A stretch of DNA of 64,000 nt, from assembly GCA_963725895.1 (NCBI GenBank), contig CAVSAJ010000001.1:1860001-1924000 (forward strand), read 5' to 3'. Source of the DNA: Bog-473 sp963725895. GTDB lineage: Bacteria > Actinomycetota > Acidimicrobiia > Acidimicrobiales > RAAP-2. A program made the translations under genes and the position numbers. The first letter of the stretch is position 1. Every line of letters starts with the position of its first letter. Shown here piece by piece: positions 1 through 7,094 of the stretch. A model generated the notes under the pieces. It was not told the DNA's origin. It made no database searches and saw nothing but the letters and a program-made list of their open reading frames with translations.

Positions 1-2040
1 CCGCATGCACTCGATGGCGGCGTCGGTCAGCTCCCGGCCTGCGTCACTTTCGTCGTACGCGCGGACCTTGATGTGCTCCCAGACCGCCTGGGAATCAGCC
101 CAATCCAAGGGCAGGAGGTCCGAACGGATCCCCATCTGGTGACCGACCAGGTTCCATGTGTGGATGTAGGCCTCCGCTTCAGCGTCATTGACGCGGACGC
201 CCGATCGGCGGAGGGAGTCGATGCCCACGACACTGAATGAAAACAGGCAACCAAGCAGGTCTTCTTGGTTCAAAGGCACACCGAGCGCGTCGTCCCACGG
301 CTCGATGGGATCGCCGGCCGGTGACCGGAGATCCTCCCCATGAAGGAGTAGGTGGCGGACCGCCGCGTGCATCAGACGCACGTGGCGAATCGTCTCGTAC
401 CCGAGACCTCCGGTCTCGAGAGCGTTGGGGGTCATCGCGTTGATGATCATCTGCCCCGTCTCGACGTAGCGGCGCTTCGGCTTCCCGGTCAAACGGGCGG
501 TTCGGACGAGGGGCTCCGCTCCTTTCGCACAGGCGTAATCGGCTGGCAGTGATGCCATCCACAGCGCCATGCCGAGCTGGGGCCCCCACTGACTGAAGAA
601 CTTCTGGCCTTGTTGGACGAGGTCTGCATCTGCCCACTCCGGCCATGGCTCCTTGGCGGAGACGAATGTCCCGATGCCGGGCAGCTGCTCGTCCGGGACG
701 TCGCCGGCGGACAGGCGCGCCAGCCGCGTGAAGAGCTTGGTGTGTCCCTCCCCGCTCTCGTCGAAGAAGGCGCTCACGGCGCGATCGGCCGGCCAGTCGG
801 ACGCCGTTCGAAGGCTTTCGAGAAAGGTGTCGGTGAAGCGCCGGGTACCGATCGTGGGGGGTGGACGGTGCCCCGGCCCGGGAGTCGGCCAGCTGAGAGA
901 CGAGCCCTGGCCAGGGATGTGACCGGCTTCGATGTCCGACACGACTGCGCCGTTGAACGGAGGCCCGAAGAGCTGCTTCCTGTGGTGGCGAGAGAGGAAC
1001 AGGTTCGCAATGAAGTTCATGCGGTCGTCGAGATTCACCCAGTCGGCGGCCGCACTTCCGACGCCATCGCCCCCGCTGCGGTTGAAGCGAGTCAACAACG
1101 TGTCCAGGTCTTCGACCTTGACGGGCACCATCTCTGGTGGCGTGAACGGCTGGTCTGTGATCGGGGGCACGTCCTGGTCGAGCCGCAGCGTTCCATCAGG
1201 CGTCTCGATGGTGCCGAGAAGCTTCGTCATCAGGTCACCCCAGAGGTCGCCCGTGGCCTTCACGACGGGGTCGAGGGCCGAGGCGATCGCGGGCTCAATG
1301 CGGGCAAATGCCCCGCCTTCGGAGACCAAACGCTTCTTGTAAAGGGCGGCGCCCTGGTTGACTCCCATGTCCATGCTGCCGGCGATCGCGCCCTGGAGGT
1401 GATGCTGCTCGTGCGCGCCAAGCTGCAGTGAGCCCGCCAGGATGCGCTGGCTCCTTATGACCGGATCCTTCTCCTCCATGGCGTCACACCAGAGTGAGAA
1501 CCCGGCGCGAAGGCGGTTGATCCCTTCGAATGGGGGTGCGCCCTCGCACTGCTCGAGCACTTGCGCACGTGCCGAGGCGTATTCGACGGGCTCGGCTCCG
1601 TAGCATGAGATGAACGTCGCTGCCGCGGGGGCGATCTCGGCGAAGACCTCGGTGTTGCCGTTCGACAGATTCAAAGCACATGCGCCAAGGAGCTCACGGA
1701 CGACATCGATGACGTGATCAGGGGTGACTTCGCCGAGTATTTCGGAGAGCAACTTCCCTTGTGGCCCGTCGTTCACGGAGCGGACTGCTGCCATCATCCC
1801 GTCGTGGAGGACGACGCGGTCATGGAGCCATTTGGGCAGGTCCTCGCCTCGAATGTTCCGACCGACGGTGTCCGAGGCCCAAGTGCCGAACGTGCACCAG
1901 TTCGCGGTATCCGGCGCAAGCAATCGAGTCAGCCCCGCGGCCAGATCCGAATAGGTCTGGGTGACCCAATAGTTGCGAAGAACACGGTCGTCGATGGCTA
2001 GCACGGCCTGCACGTGTGTCCGGGTTGTTCCCCGATTCAT
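1..2040 (-). CDS. Two-domain MpaB-type (DUF2236) oxygenase-like protein, C-terminus cut by window edge
   Basis: One uninterrupted frame of 680 codons reads from ATG at 2040 to the left edge. A very strong Shine-Dalgarno (GGAGGTGA, 5 nt spacing) fixes the start. The C-terminal part (from about residue 390) reads like the MpaB/rubber-oxygenase family (DUF2236): GPQLGMALWMASLPADYA, then TGQMIINAMTP, then IRHVRLMHAAVRHLLL with its His/Arg residues, and a later YIHTWNLVGHQMGI. In characterised members such His residues bind b-type haem; the activity here is inference. The N-terminal ~280 residues form a separate helical module of unknown function, with NWCTFGTWAS near residue 50 and GAHEQHHLQ near residue 230. 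A proline-rich linker (about 375-395) joins the two. The true end lies outside the window. Composition looks less GC-rich than the genes beyond 4 kb. Confidence 0.85.
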   Translation of the reverse strand, partial: MNRGTTRTHVQAVLAIDDRVLRNYWVTQTYSDLAAGLTRLLAPDTANWCTFGTWASDTVGRNIRGEDLPKWLHDRVVLHDGMMAAVRSVNDGPQGKLLSEILGEVTPDHVIDVVRELLGACALNLSNGNTEVFAEIAPAAATFISCYGAEPVEYASARAQVLEQCEGAPPFEGINRLRAGFSLWCDAMEEKDPVIRSQRILAGSLQLGAHEQHHLQGAIAGSMDMGVNQGAALYKKRLVSEGGAFARIEPAIASALDPVVKATGDLWGDLMTKLLGTIETPDGTLRLDQDVPPITDQPFTPPEMVPVKVEDLDTLLTRFNRSGGDGVGSAAADWVNLDDRMNFIANLFLSRHHRKQLFGPPFNGAVVSDIEAGHIPGQGSSLSWPTPGPGHRPPPTIGTRRFTDTFLESLRTASDWPADRAVSAFFDESGEGHTKLFTRLARLSAGDVPDEQLPGIGTFVSAKEPWPEWADADLVQQGQKFFSQWGPQLGMALWMASLPADYACAKGAEPLVRTARLTGKPKRRYVETGQMIINAMTPNALETGGLGYETIRHVRLMHAAVRHLLLHGEDLRSPAGDPIEPWDDALGVPLNQEDLLGCLFSFSVVGIDSLRRSGVRVNDAEAEAYIHTWNLVGHQMGIRSDLLPLDWADSQAVWEHIKVRAYDESDAGRELTDAAIECMR

Positions 2041-2205
2041 GCGGCTCACCTCCACCGGACTCCGCCGACTCGGGGTGGTGTCCGACCGTGCCGGTCGTGC
2101 GCCATTCACGACCGTTGCACGAGATTGGCCGTTCGAATCGCGCCTGTCAAGGCCTCAGCGCACGACGGCATCGACCCTCTGCCTGGCGGTGGCTTGTGAC
2201 GCTTC

Positions 2206-2673
2206 TCAGCTCATCGTGCCGATCAGAAAGGTGATGCCGTCGCCGCCGATGACGGCGACTTGGTCTCCTGTTGCGCAGTCTGCGCCCGGATTCGTGAGAT
2301 TCGTGCCCGAGCTCGATTTGAACGACAGCATGAACAGACCGTCGGTCGAATCCTGGGTGATGGGGAGATTGCCTGATTCCTCGGAATATGGACCTGTCAG
2401 GATGGAAACGCTCAGGCTCGGCCACTCGGTCGCGCCGTCGGACTCTATGACCTGGATCCCGCTGAGCGACAGCTTCCACACTCCGGTGTCCTGGTTGCAC
2501 TTATACATGCCCTGGACTGCGCCCTCGACATCGACTCCGAAAGATTGCCAGGCGGTGATCTGGTGTTCCGACAGCCCGGCGCCAGCATTCGAAGAGTCAG
2601 GTAGGACAATCGCCAATAGCGTGATCAGCCCAATGAGCAACGATGCGGCACCCGCCAAGACCTTGGTCCCCAT
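2206..2673 (-). CDS. Small exported protein of unknown function
   Basis: 155 residues starting at ATG 2673, preceded by a purine-rich GGGAGGGAAA ribosome site. The first 32 residues (MGTKVLAGAASLLIGLITLL and following) form a signal peptide or signal anchor ending near SNAGAG; there is no lipobox cysteine. The mature part is polar and beta-rich, with two cysteines (YKCNQDT and ADCATG) that could form a disulfide outside the membrane. No family is recognised. It lies 165 bp upstream, in the same orientation, of the oxygenase gene, so it could share its transcript. The 165 bp between them shows no further gene. Confidence 0.6.
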   Translation of the reverse strand: MGTKVLAGAASLLIGLITLLAIVLPDSSNAGAGLSEHQITAWQSFGVDVEGAVQGMYKCNQDTGVWKLSLSGIQVIESDGATEWPSLSVSILTGPYSEESGNLPITQDSTDGLFMLSFKSSSGTNLTNPGADCATGDQVAVIGGDGITFLIGTMS

Positions 2674-2779
2674 GGTTTCCCTCCCCAGTCCCGTCTCGAC
2701 CCCGCCTGAGCGTCGCGCCGAAGAGCGGAGAACGCAAATAGCTCCGTCGGACAGACATTCGGAGAGGACATAGGACTCG

Positions 2780-3376
2780 CTATGGGCGCTCCGATGACGT
2801 ACGCGATGCTCGGTGATCGTCCCCTCGCGACCGTTTCGACGCTGAGAGAGACGGGTGTGCGGGCGCAGCGAGGTCAGGCGTGCTCGCTTGCTCGCCCACC
2901 GGCTCTCGCAGGCGCTGGGCGAAGCTCGCGAGCCCCTTCCCCCATCCCTCGGTATGTCCGACGGCGTCGCGCATCCCTTCCCAGCCTTCGCCGTGGCGCT
3001 CGAGGTGGCGGTGTTCGAGCACGACCCGGGTGCGGGTCTCGTCTTCGGGTACGAAGCGCACCTCCACCTCGCTCGCGCGGACAGGATCCTTCTCTTGCTG
3101 CCACTGGAGAGAGATGTCCCAGCTGAAGACGACACGCGTCGGCGGCTCATAGGCAAGAACGCGGGCCCAGCGGCATCGACTTCCGTCGTGCCCCACGTCG
3201 TAGATGTCTCCGCCAACCTTGGGCTCGAAAACCATGGACGCAACCGGTACCCCGATGATGTGATGCTCGGGCGGCCACCAGCTGCCGATGTCCTCGGCGA
3301 AGACGGCGAAGGCACACTCGACGGGTGTATCCACAACGATTTCTGTGCTCACGGCTGTGCTGATGCTGTCGCTCAT
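2780..3376 (-). CDS. SRPBCC/AHSA1-family protein
   Basis: 198 residues from ATG 3374-3376, which overlaps the stop of the ArsR gene by four bases (ATGA), so the two are probably translationally coupled. The domain starts with TEIVVDTPVECAFAVFAED, followed by GSWWPPEHHI, FEPKVGGDIYDVG and a late WGKGLASFAQRL, the usual START/AHSA1 hydrophobic-pocket fold. ArsR-SRPBCC pairs are common in Actinobacteria; the ligand is usually unknown. The last ~45 residues after QRLREPVGE are low complexity and exceed the usual family length, which may be a read-through tail or the result of an indel. Confidence 0.75.
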   Translation of the reverse strand: MSDSISTAVSTEIVVDTPVECAFAVFAEDIGSWWPPEHHIIGVPVASMVFEPKVGGDIYDVGHDGSRCRWARVLAYEPPTRVVFSWDISLQWQQEKDPVRASEVEVRFVPEDETRTRVVLEHRHLERHGEGWEGMRDAVGHTEGWGKGLASFAQRLREPVGEQASTPDLAAPAHPSLSASKRSRGDDHRASRTSSERP

Positions 3377-3720
3377 CGGGTTCCCTCCTGTCGCGAATGG
3401 TGTGTGTGCTCCACCCGTTGCTTGAACGAGTGGAGAGCGGTATTCCAAAATCGATCGAGGTAATCACGCAGCCCGGCGATGCCGACGGGGTCCAGGCTGT
3501 AGACACGGCGCGTTCCCTGTTGCACGTCTCGCACCAATCCCGCTTCCTTGAGCACCTTGAGGTGCTGCGAGACCGCCGGCCGGCTCACCGGCAAGCGGGC
3601 AGCGAGGTCCACGACGGCGCTCGGACGCTCCGCGAGATGCTCGAAGATGGTGCGCCGCGTGGGATCGCCCAATGCACCCAAGGCTGCCGGCTCCCAATTC
3701 GAAGTATGGTTAGTAGTCAC
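3373..3720 (-). CDS. ArsR-family winged-helix transcriptional repressor
   Basis: 115 residues. The order is typical of ArsR: ALGDPTRRTIFEHLAERP (dimer and first helices), VVDLAARLPVSRPAVSQHLK (recognition helix) and EAGLVRDVQQGTRRVYSLDP (wing). There are no cysteine pairs in the alpha3 or alpha5 positions used for metal sensing, so it is probably a metal-independent member of the kind paired with SRPBCC proteins. It is the first gene of a two-gene operon with the overlapping SRPBCC gene. An 8-bp inverted repeat directly upstream is the likely autoregulatory operator. Confidence 0.85.
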   Translation of the reverse strand: MTTNHTSNWEPAALGALGDPTRRTIFEHLAERPSAVVDLAARLPVSRPAVSQHLKVLKEAGLVRDVQQGTRRVYSLDPVGIAGLRDYLDRFWNTALHSFKQRVEHTHHSRQEGTR

Positions 3721-3723
3721 TTA

Positions 3724-3743
3724 CCGTAAGTCTTAACTTACGG
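3724..3743. promoter_or_regulatory. Inverted repeat, probable ArsR operator
   Basis: CCGTAAGT-ctta-ACTTACGG: perfect 8-bp arms with a 4-nt centre, three bases upstream of the ArsR start codon. A further CTTAC half-site abuts it on the gene side. Size and position fit an ArsR-type dimer site; binding itself is inferred. Confidence 0.6.
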
Positions 3744-3862
3744 ATTCAGTCTTTGTCAAGGATTGTGGTCAGGCCGACCGGAAAAGGTCCGGGGGCGAGA
3801 ACCGTTCGGCACGAGAAGAGTTGGGGACGGGGAGAGTGGGGAGTCGTCTCGACGTGTATTAC

Positions 3863-3949
3863 AGCCTTCGTTTATTCGGTCACTGGGGTTGCGGACGGCA
3901 AACCCAGGGTATTTATCGAAGGATCTGTCCATAGCCTTCGTTTATTCGG
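3863..3949. repeat. 17-bp direct repeat in an AT-richer intergenic gap
   Basis: AGCCTTCGTTTATTCGG occurs at 3863-3879 and again, identically, at 3933-3949. CGAAGG copies nearby at 3918 and 3959 can pair with the CCTTCG inside the repeats, so several hairpins are possible. The gap 3744-4024 (between the ArsR operator and the GNAT stop codon) is visibly less GC-rich than its surroundings and shows no convincing gene. Confidence 0.6.
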
Positions 3950-4024
3950 CGAGTTTGCGAAGGATACATATACGGGTGCGAGGACGTATCGCCCTGGTCT
4001 CGGTCCGGGGACGAACCGGGTCCG

Positions 4025-4462
4025 TCAGGCGTCGTACCAGCGATAACGCGTCCAGCCGGCCATGGGCCGTGCACCGAGCTCTTGGTAGAAGTCGATGGCC
4101 GGAACGTTCCACTCGAGCACCTCCCACTCGACGCGCCCCTCGGTCTGGTTGCGCAAGTGGGCCAGCAGGGCCCGGGCATGACCACGGCGCCGATGCGCCG
4201 GGCGGACATAAAGATCTTCCAGCCAGATCCCGGTCTTGCCCAGAAACGTAGAGAAGGTCCGAAACCACAGGGCGTGGCCGGCCAGTCCTCCGTTGCCATC
4301 CTCGACGACGGAATCGCTGACGACCGACTCGGGGCCGAATAGTGCGGTGGCCAGGGCGCCCTCGGTGATCTGGACCTGGTCCGACAGCTCCTCGAACTCG
4401 GCCAGCTCGCGGATCATCGAGACGAGGGCGGGGACGTCGGCTTCGGCCGCGGGGCGGATCAT
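4025..4462 (-). CDS. GNAT-family N-acetyltransferase
   Basis: 145 residues: MIRPAAEADVPALVSMIREL, a central GIWLEDLYVRPAHRRRGHARAL (beta4 plus the R/Q-x-x-G-x-G/A acetyl-CoA pyrophosphate loop, here RRRGHA) and a C-terminal NVPAIDFYQELGARP. This matches small GNAT enzymes of the diamine/spermidine acetyltransferase type; the exact acceptor cannot be told. The ATG overlaps the leuA stop (ATGA), so it is the promoter-distal partner of leuA and should be co-expressed with it. Confidence 0.85.
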   Translation of the reverse strand: MIRPAAEADVPALVSMIRELAEFEELSDQVQITEGALATALFGPESVVSDSVVEDGNGGLAGHALWFRTFSTFLGKTGIWLEDLYVRPAHRRRGHARALLAHLRNQTEGRVEWEVLEWNVPAIDFYQELGARPMAGWTRYRWYDA

Positions 4463-6187
4463 CCCGTGCGCGCTCGGTTCGCAGCCGAGACCACGGCACT
4501 GAGCGACGCGTCGAGGATGGAGGAGTCACGCCCCACGCCCCACCACGTCGAGCCGTCGGGACCGGCGCACTCCACGTAGGCGACCGCCGACGCGCCCGAG
4601 CCCTCGGTGAGCGCATGCTCGTGGTAGTCCTTGACCTCCATCACGATGCCCAGGTCCGCCTTCAGGGCGGCAACGAGGGCGTCGATCGGCCCGTTGCCCT
4701 CGCCGGTCACGGTCTGGTGTTGACCGTCGACCAGCAGCTGCGCGGTCACGCTGGTGTGACCCCGGCCGGTCGACACCTCGCTCGTCATGAGCCGCAACCC
4801 TGCGTCCTCGGGCAGGTAGATCTCTTCGAAGACGTCTCGCATCTGGCCGGAGGGGATTATCGTCCCGCTCGCCTCCGTGATCTCCTGGACCCGCTTGGAG
4901 AACTCGATCTGCAGTCGCCGCGGCAGGTCGAGGCCGTGGTCGGTGTCCATCACATAGGCGACGCCGCCCTTGCCGGACTGGCTGTTGACCTGAATGATCG
5001 CCTCGTAGGTGCGCCCCGTGTGTTTGGGGTCGATCGGCAAGTAGGGAACTTCCCACTCGTCGTAGTCGGGGCCGATCGCCGCCATACCCTTCTTGATGGC
5101 GTCTTGGTGCGAACCTGAGAACGCTGTGTAGACCAGATCGCCGGCGTACGGGTGGCGCGGGTGGACCGGCAGCCGGGTGGCGTACTCGGCCACGCGACGA
5201 ACCTTCTCGATGTCGCGAAAGTCCAGCGTGGGGTCGATGCCCTGCGAGAAGAGGTTCATAGCCAGCGTCACGATGTCGACGTTGCCCGTCCGCTCACCGT
5301 TCCCGAACAGGGTGCCCTCGACGCGGTCGGCGCCCGCCAGTACTGCGAGCTCCGCCGCGGCAACCGCGGTACCCGCGGTCGTTGTGCGGATGCAGGCTCA
5401 GCACGATGCTCTCGCGGTTCTTGATCGTGCGCCCGAACCACTCGATCACGTCGGCATAGACGTTGGGGCTGTACATCTCGACGGTGGCGGGCAGGTTGAG
5501 GATCATGGGCCGCTCGGGCGAGGGCTCGATGACGTCCATCACCGCCTCGCAGATCTCCACTGCGTAGTCGGGCTCTGTGCCCGTGAAGCTCTCAGGTGAA
5601 TACTCGTAGCGGATCTCGGTGTCAGGGACCTGCGCCTCGTACTTCTTGCAGAGCTCCGCCGCCTTCACCGCGATGTCGGTGATGCCGGCCTTGTCAAGCC
5701 CGAAGACCACACGGCGCTGCAACTCGGACACTGAGTTGTAGAAGTGGACCACGGCACGCGACGCGCCCACGAGCGACTCGAAGGTGCGCTCGATCAGCTC
5801 CTGGCGGCACTGCACGAGCACCTGGATCTCGACGTCGTCTGGGATCATGTTCTCGTCGATGATCAGGCGTTGGAAGTCGTAGTCGGTCTGAGATGCCGAC
5901 GGAAACCCGACCTCGATCTCCTTGAACCCGACATCGATCAGCGTCTGGAACAGCGCCAGTTTGCGCTCGGAGTCCATGGGGTCGATGAGGGCCTGGTTAC
6001 CGTCACGCAGGTCGACGCTGGCCCAGCGGGGGGCATGGTCGAACTGCCTGTCGGCCCAGGTCCTGTCGTGCAGGACGAGCGGCACGTGCGAGCGGTACTT
6101 GTCGAAGGCCATCGGCGACGGATCGCAGGGCAGGGCCAGGTGACCCCGCTCCACGTCGCCACCACTCCCTTTCTGTCCCTTCGCCAT
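4459..6187 (-). CDS. leuA: 2-isopropylmalate synthase, frame interrupted by one extra base
   Basis: Condenses acetyl-CoA with 2-ketoisovalerate, the first committed step to leucine. The N-terminal part carries WASVDLRDGNQALIDPM (catalytic and metal site) and reaches LHPHNDRG, the metal-binding His motif. There the frame breaks: the coding strand reads CGCGGGTACCGCGG where CGCGGTACCGCGG would continue as GTAVAAAELAVLAGADRVEG. The extra C on the plus strand lies in 5372-5374. The second frame completes the catalytic domain and the LeuA dimer (allosteric) domain to 4459. Total length (~575 residues) fits the long actinobacterial form. The start at 6187 has AGGAAGGA upstream. Since the rest is perfectly conserved, a sequencing indel is more likely than a dead gene. 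Expression is probably governed by the attenuator at 6330-6466. Confidence 0.85.
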
Positions 6188-6205
6188 CTTTCCGTTCCTT
6201 CCTCA

Positions 6206-6219
6206 CGCCCGTACGGGCG
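6206..6219 (-). promoter_or_regulatory. Short perfect palindrome before the leuA ribosome site
   Basis: CGCCCGTACGGGCG is a perfect 14-bp palindrome in the leuA 5' leader, 19 nt before the start codon. In RNA it gives a 5-bp stem with a GUAC loop placed just before the Shine-Dalgarno. It could be a small translational or stability hairpin, or a DNA dimer site. No function is shown. Confidence 0.35.
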
Positions 6220-6260
6220 AGCCTTCATGGTCCGGCTCCATCTACCGGTTCGTCGTCTGC

Positions 6261-6288
6261 TGTCTGTTGTCTGTTGTCTGTTGTCTGG
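6261..6288 (-). repeat. 7-bp tandem repeat in the leuA 5' leader
   Basis: Four head-to-tail copies of TGTCTGT on the plus strand, the last with one mismatch (ACAGACA on the coding strand), between the attenuator and the leuA start. It contains no coding signal. The transcribed strand is A/C/G only, which keeps this spacer unstructured. Confidence 0.7.
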
Positions 6289-6329
6289 TGTCGTGTCGAT
6301 TCGTTCAGGCTCTACCTGTGCCGGCGCAA

Positions 6330-6363
6330 CAAAAAACCTCCTGGCCCTTAGGCGCAGGAGGTT
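6330..6363 (-). terminator. Rho-independent terminator of the leuA attenuator
   Basis: On the coding strand AACCTCCTG and CAGGAGGTT form a perfect 9-bp stem around an 11-nt loop, followed at once by a run of Ts (plus-strand A6 at 6331-6336). It lies 28 nt after the leader-peptide stop codon and ~140 nt before leuA, the standard place for an attenuator terminator. Confidence 0.85.
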
Positions 6364-6366
6364 GCA

Positions 6367-6390
6367 GGCGAACGCAATGGGGCGTTCGCC
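6367..6390 (-). promoter_or_regulatory. Attenuator hairpin next to the leader-peptide stop codon
   Basis: GGCGAACGC and GCGTTCGCC pair perfectly (9 bp, 6-nt loop) starting one base after the leader TGA. It is the upstream stem of the leuA attenuator. A ribosome finishing the leader would cover it, while one stalled at the Leu codons would leave it free. I could not derive a unique antiterminator pairing by eye. Confidence 0.7.
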
Positions 6391-6391
6391 G

Positions 6392-6427
6392 TCAGGTAAG
6401 CAGCAGGTCCGAGATGAATGTCTTCAT
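6392..6427 (-). CDS. leuA leader peptide (attenuation sensor)
   Basis: Eleven codons encode MKTFISDLLLT followed by TGA. Three successive leucine codons (CTG CTG CTT) sit just before the stop, the hallmark of a leucine-sensing leader peptide. It is followed by two hairpins, the second a terminator with a T run, and then leuA. When leucyl-tRNA is scarce the ribosome should stall on the Leu run and favour read-through. Ribosome-mediated attenuation of leuA and ilvB genes is an established theme in Actinobacteria; the assignment here rests on the arrangement seen. The start codon lies only 10 nt after the -10 box, so translation may be nearly leaderless. Confidence 0.85.
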   Translation of the reverse strand: MKTFISDLLLT

Positions 6428-6437
6428 GACGGCCTCA

Positions 6438-6466
6438 ATTGTCGCATCGACGCCGGCGATAGTCAA
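6438..6466 (-). promoter_or_regulatory. Sigma-70-type promoter of the leuA leader
   Basis: Coding strand: TTGACT (-35, 6461-6466), a 17-bp spacer, then GACAAT (-10, 6438-6443). The leader ATG begins 10 nt after the -10 box. The -35 overlaps the stop codon of the upstream VOC gene, so leuA has its own promoter. Confidence 0.65.
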
Positions 6467-6870
6467 GACGGGCGAACGGGCGAGCCGAAGCGGAGCAGGT
6501 TGCCATCGGCGTCGGTGTGCGCCGCCTCCCACACACCGAACCCAGGGTCGAACAGGTCGCTCGTCTCCCCCACCCCCGCGGCACGCCATTCGGCATGGAG
6601 CACATTGGCGTCGTCGACGGCGAGGTAGGCGGCACCCCGCTCGGTCCCCGCATCGGACTCGGCTGACGAGGGGTCCGAGGCTCCCCCTCCGAGGGCGGGG
6701 AGACCGAGGGTGGGGACATGGCGAAAGTGGATCTTCACGCCGTCACGCTCGACTGTCCCGTACCCCCCACCGTGGACGTGCACCGAGAAGCCCAGGGCCT
6801 CGTAGTGCGCCCGCATGGCATCGAAGTCAGCCGTCGGAAAGATGGGAGCGATCCCTTGGAGGGTGGCCAT
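6463..6870 (-). CDS. VOC (glyoxalase/bleomycin-resistance fold) protein
   Basis: 135 residues: GIAPIFPTADFDAMRAHYEA at the start, DGVKIHFRHVP in the middle, RGAAYLAVDDANVLHAEWRA and a final FGVWEAAHTDADGNLLRFGS. These are the paired beta-alpha-beta-beta-beta modules of the vicinal oxygen chelate superfamily, with His and Glu residues suitable for metal binding. Small single-domain members are often resistance or detoxification proteins that sequester or modify a ligand; the substrate is unknown. Its stop codon overlaps the -35 of the leuA leader promoter. Confidence 0.8.
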   Translation of the reverse strand: MATLQGIAPIFPTADFDAMRAHYEALGFSVHVHGGGYGTVERDGVKIHFRHVPTLGLPALGGGASDPSSAESDAGTERGAAYLAVDDANVLHAEWRAAGVGETSDLFDPGFGVWEAAHTDADGNLLRFGSPVRPS

Positions 6871-6895
6871 GGTGGCTCACGCTACCGTTGTCGGG

Positions 6896-7066
6896 ATGCG
6901 CCACCTCATCTCGACGCTCGTGCGGGCCGCCTTGGTGATCGGCGCGCTCGCCGTCGTGCGCGCCGTGTTGCTCGACCGCGCACCCCGCCGCGAGCTGCGA
7001 CAGGGAGAACCGGTCATTGGCAGCCTCGACACGTGGCCGGAAGTGCCCCGCAAGCCGCAGAGCTGA
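6896..7066 (+). CDS. Small single-span membrane protein of unknown function
   Basis: 56 residues from ATG 6896: MRHLISTLVRAALVIGALAV and following make one transmembrane helix with a basic N-terminus. A charged tail follows (DRAPRRELRQGEPVIGSLDT) and ends WPEVPRKPQS. It is divergent from the VOC gene, with the two start codons only 25 bp apart. An in-frame ATG at 6869 would overlap the VOC start. No family is recognised and the ribosome site is weak. Confidence 0.5.
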   Translation: MRHLISTLVRAALVIGALAVVRAVLLDRAPRRELRQGEPVIGSLDTWPEVPRKPQS

Positions 7067-7094
7067 CGGTCCACAGCCAGCGGGCGGAGCGGGA

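Noticed and set aside
3753..4046. 97-codon plus-strand frame in the gap before the GNAT gene
   Set aside because: No ribosome site, runs through the direct repeats and into the antisense of the GNAT gene, and has no protein-like composition.
6261..6288. Tandem 7-bp repeats considered as a CRISPR remnant
   Set aside because: Units are contiguous, with no spacers and no cas genes nearby.
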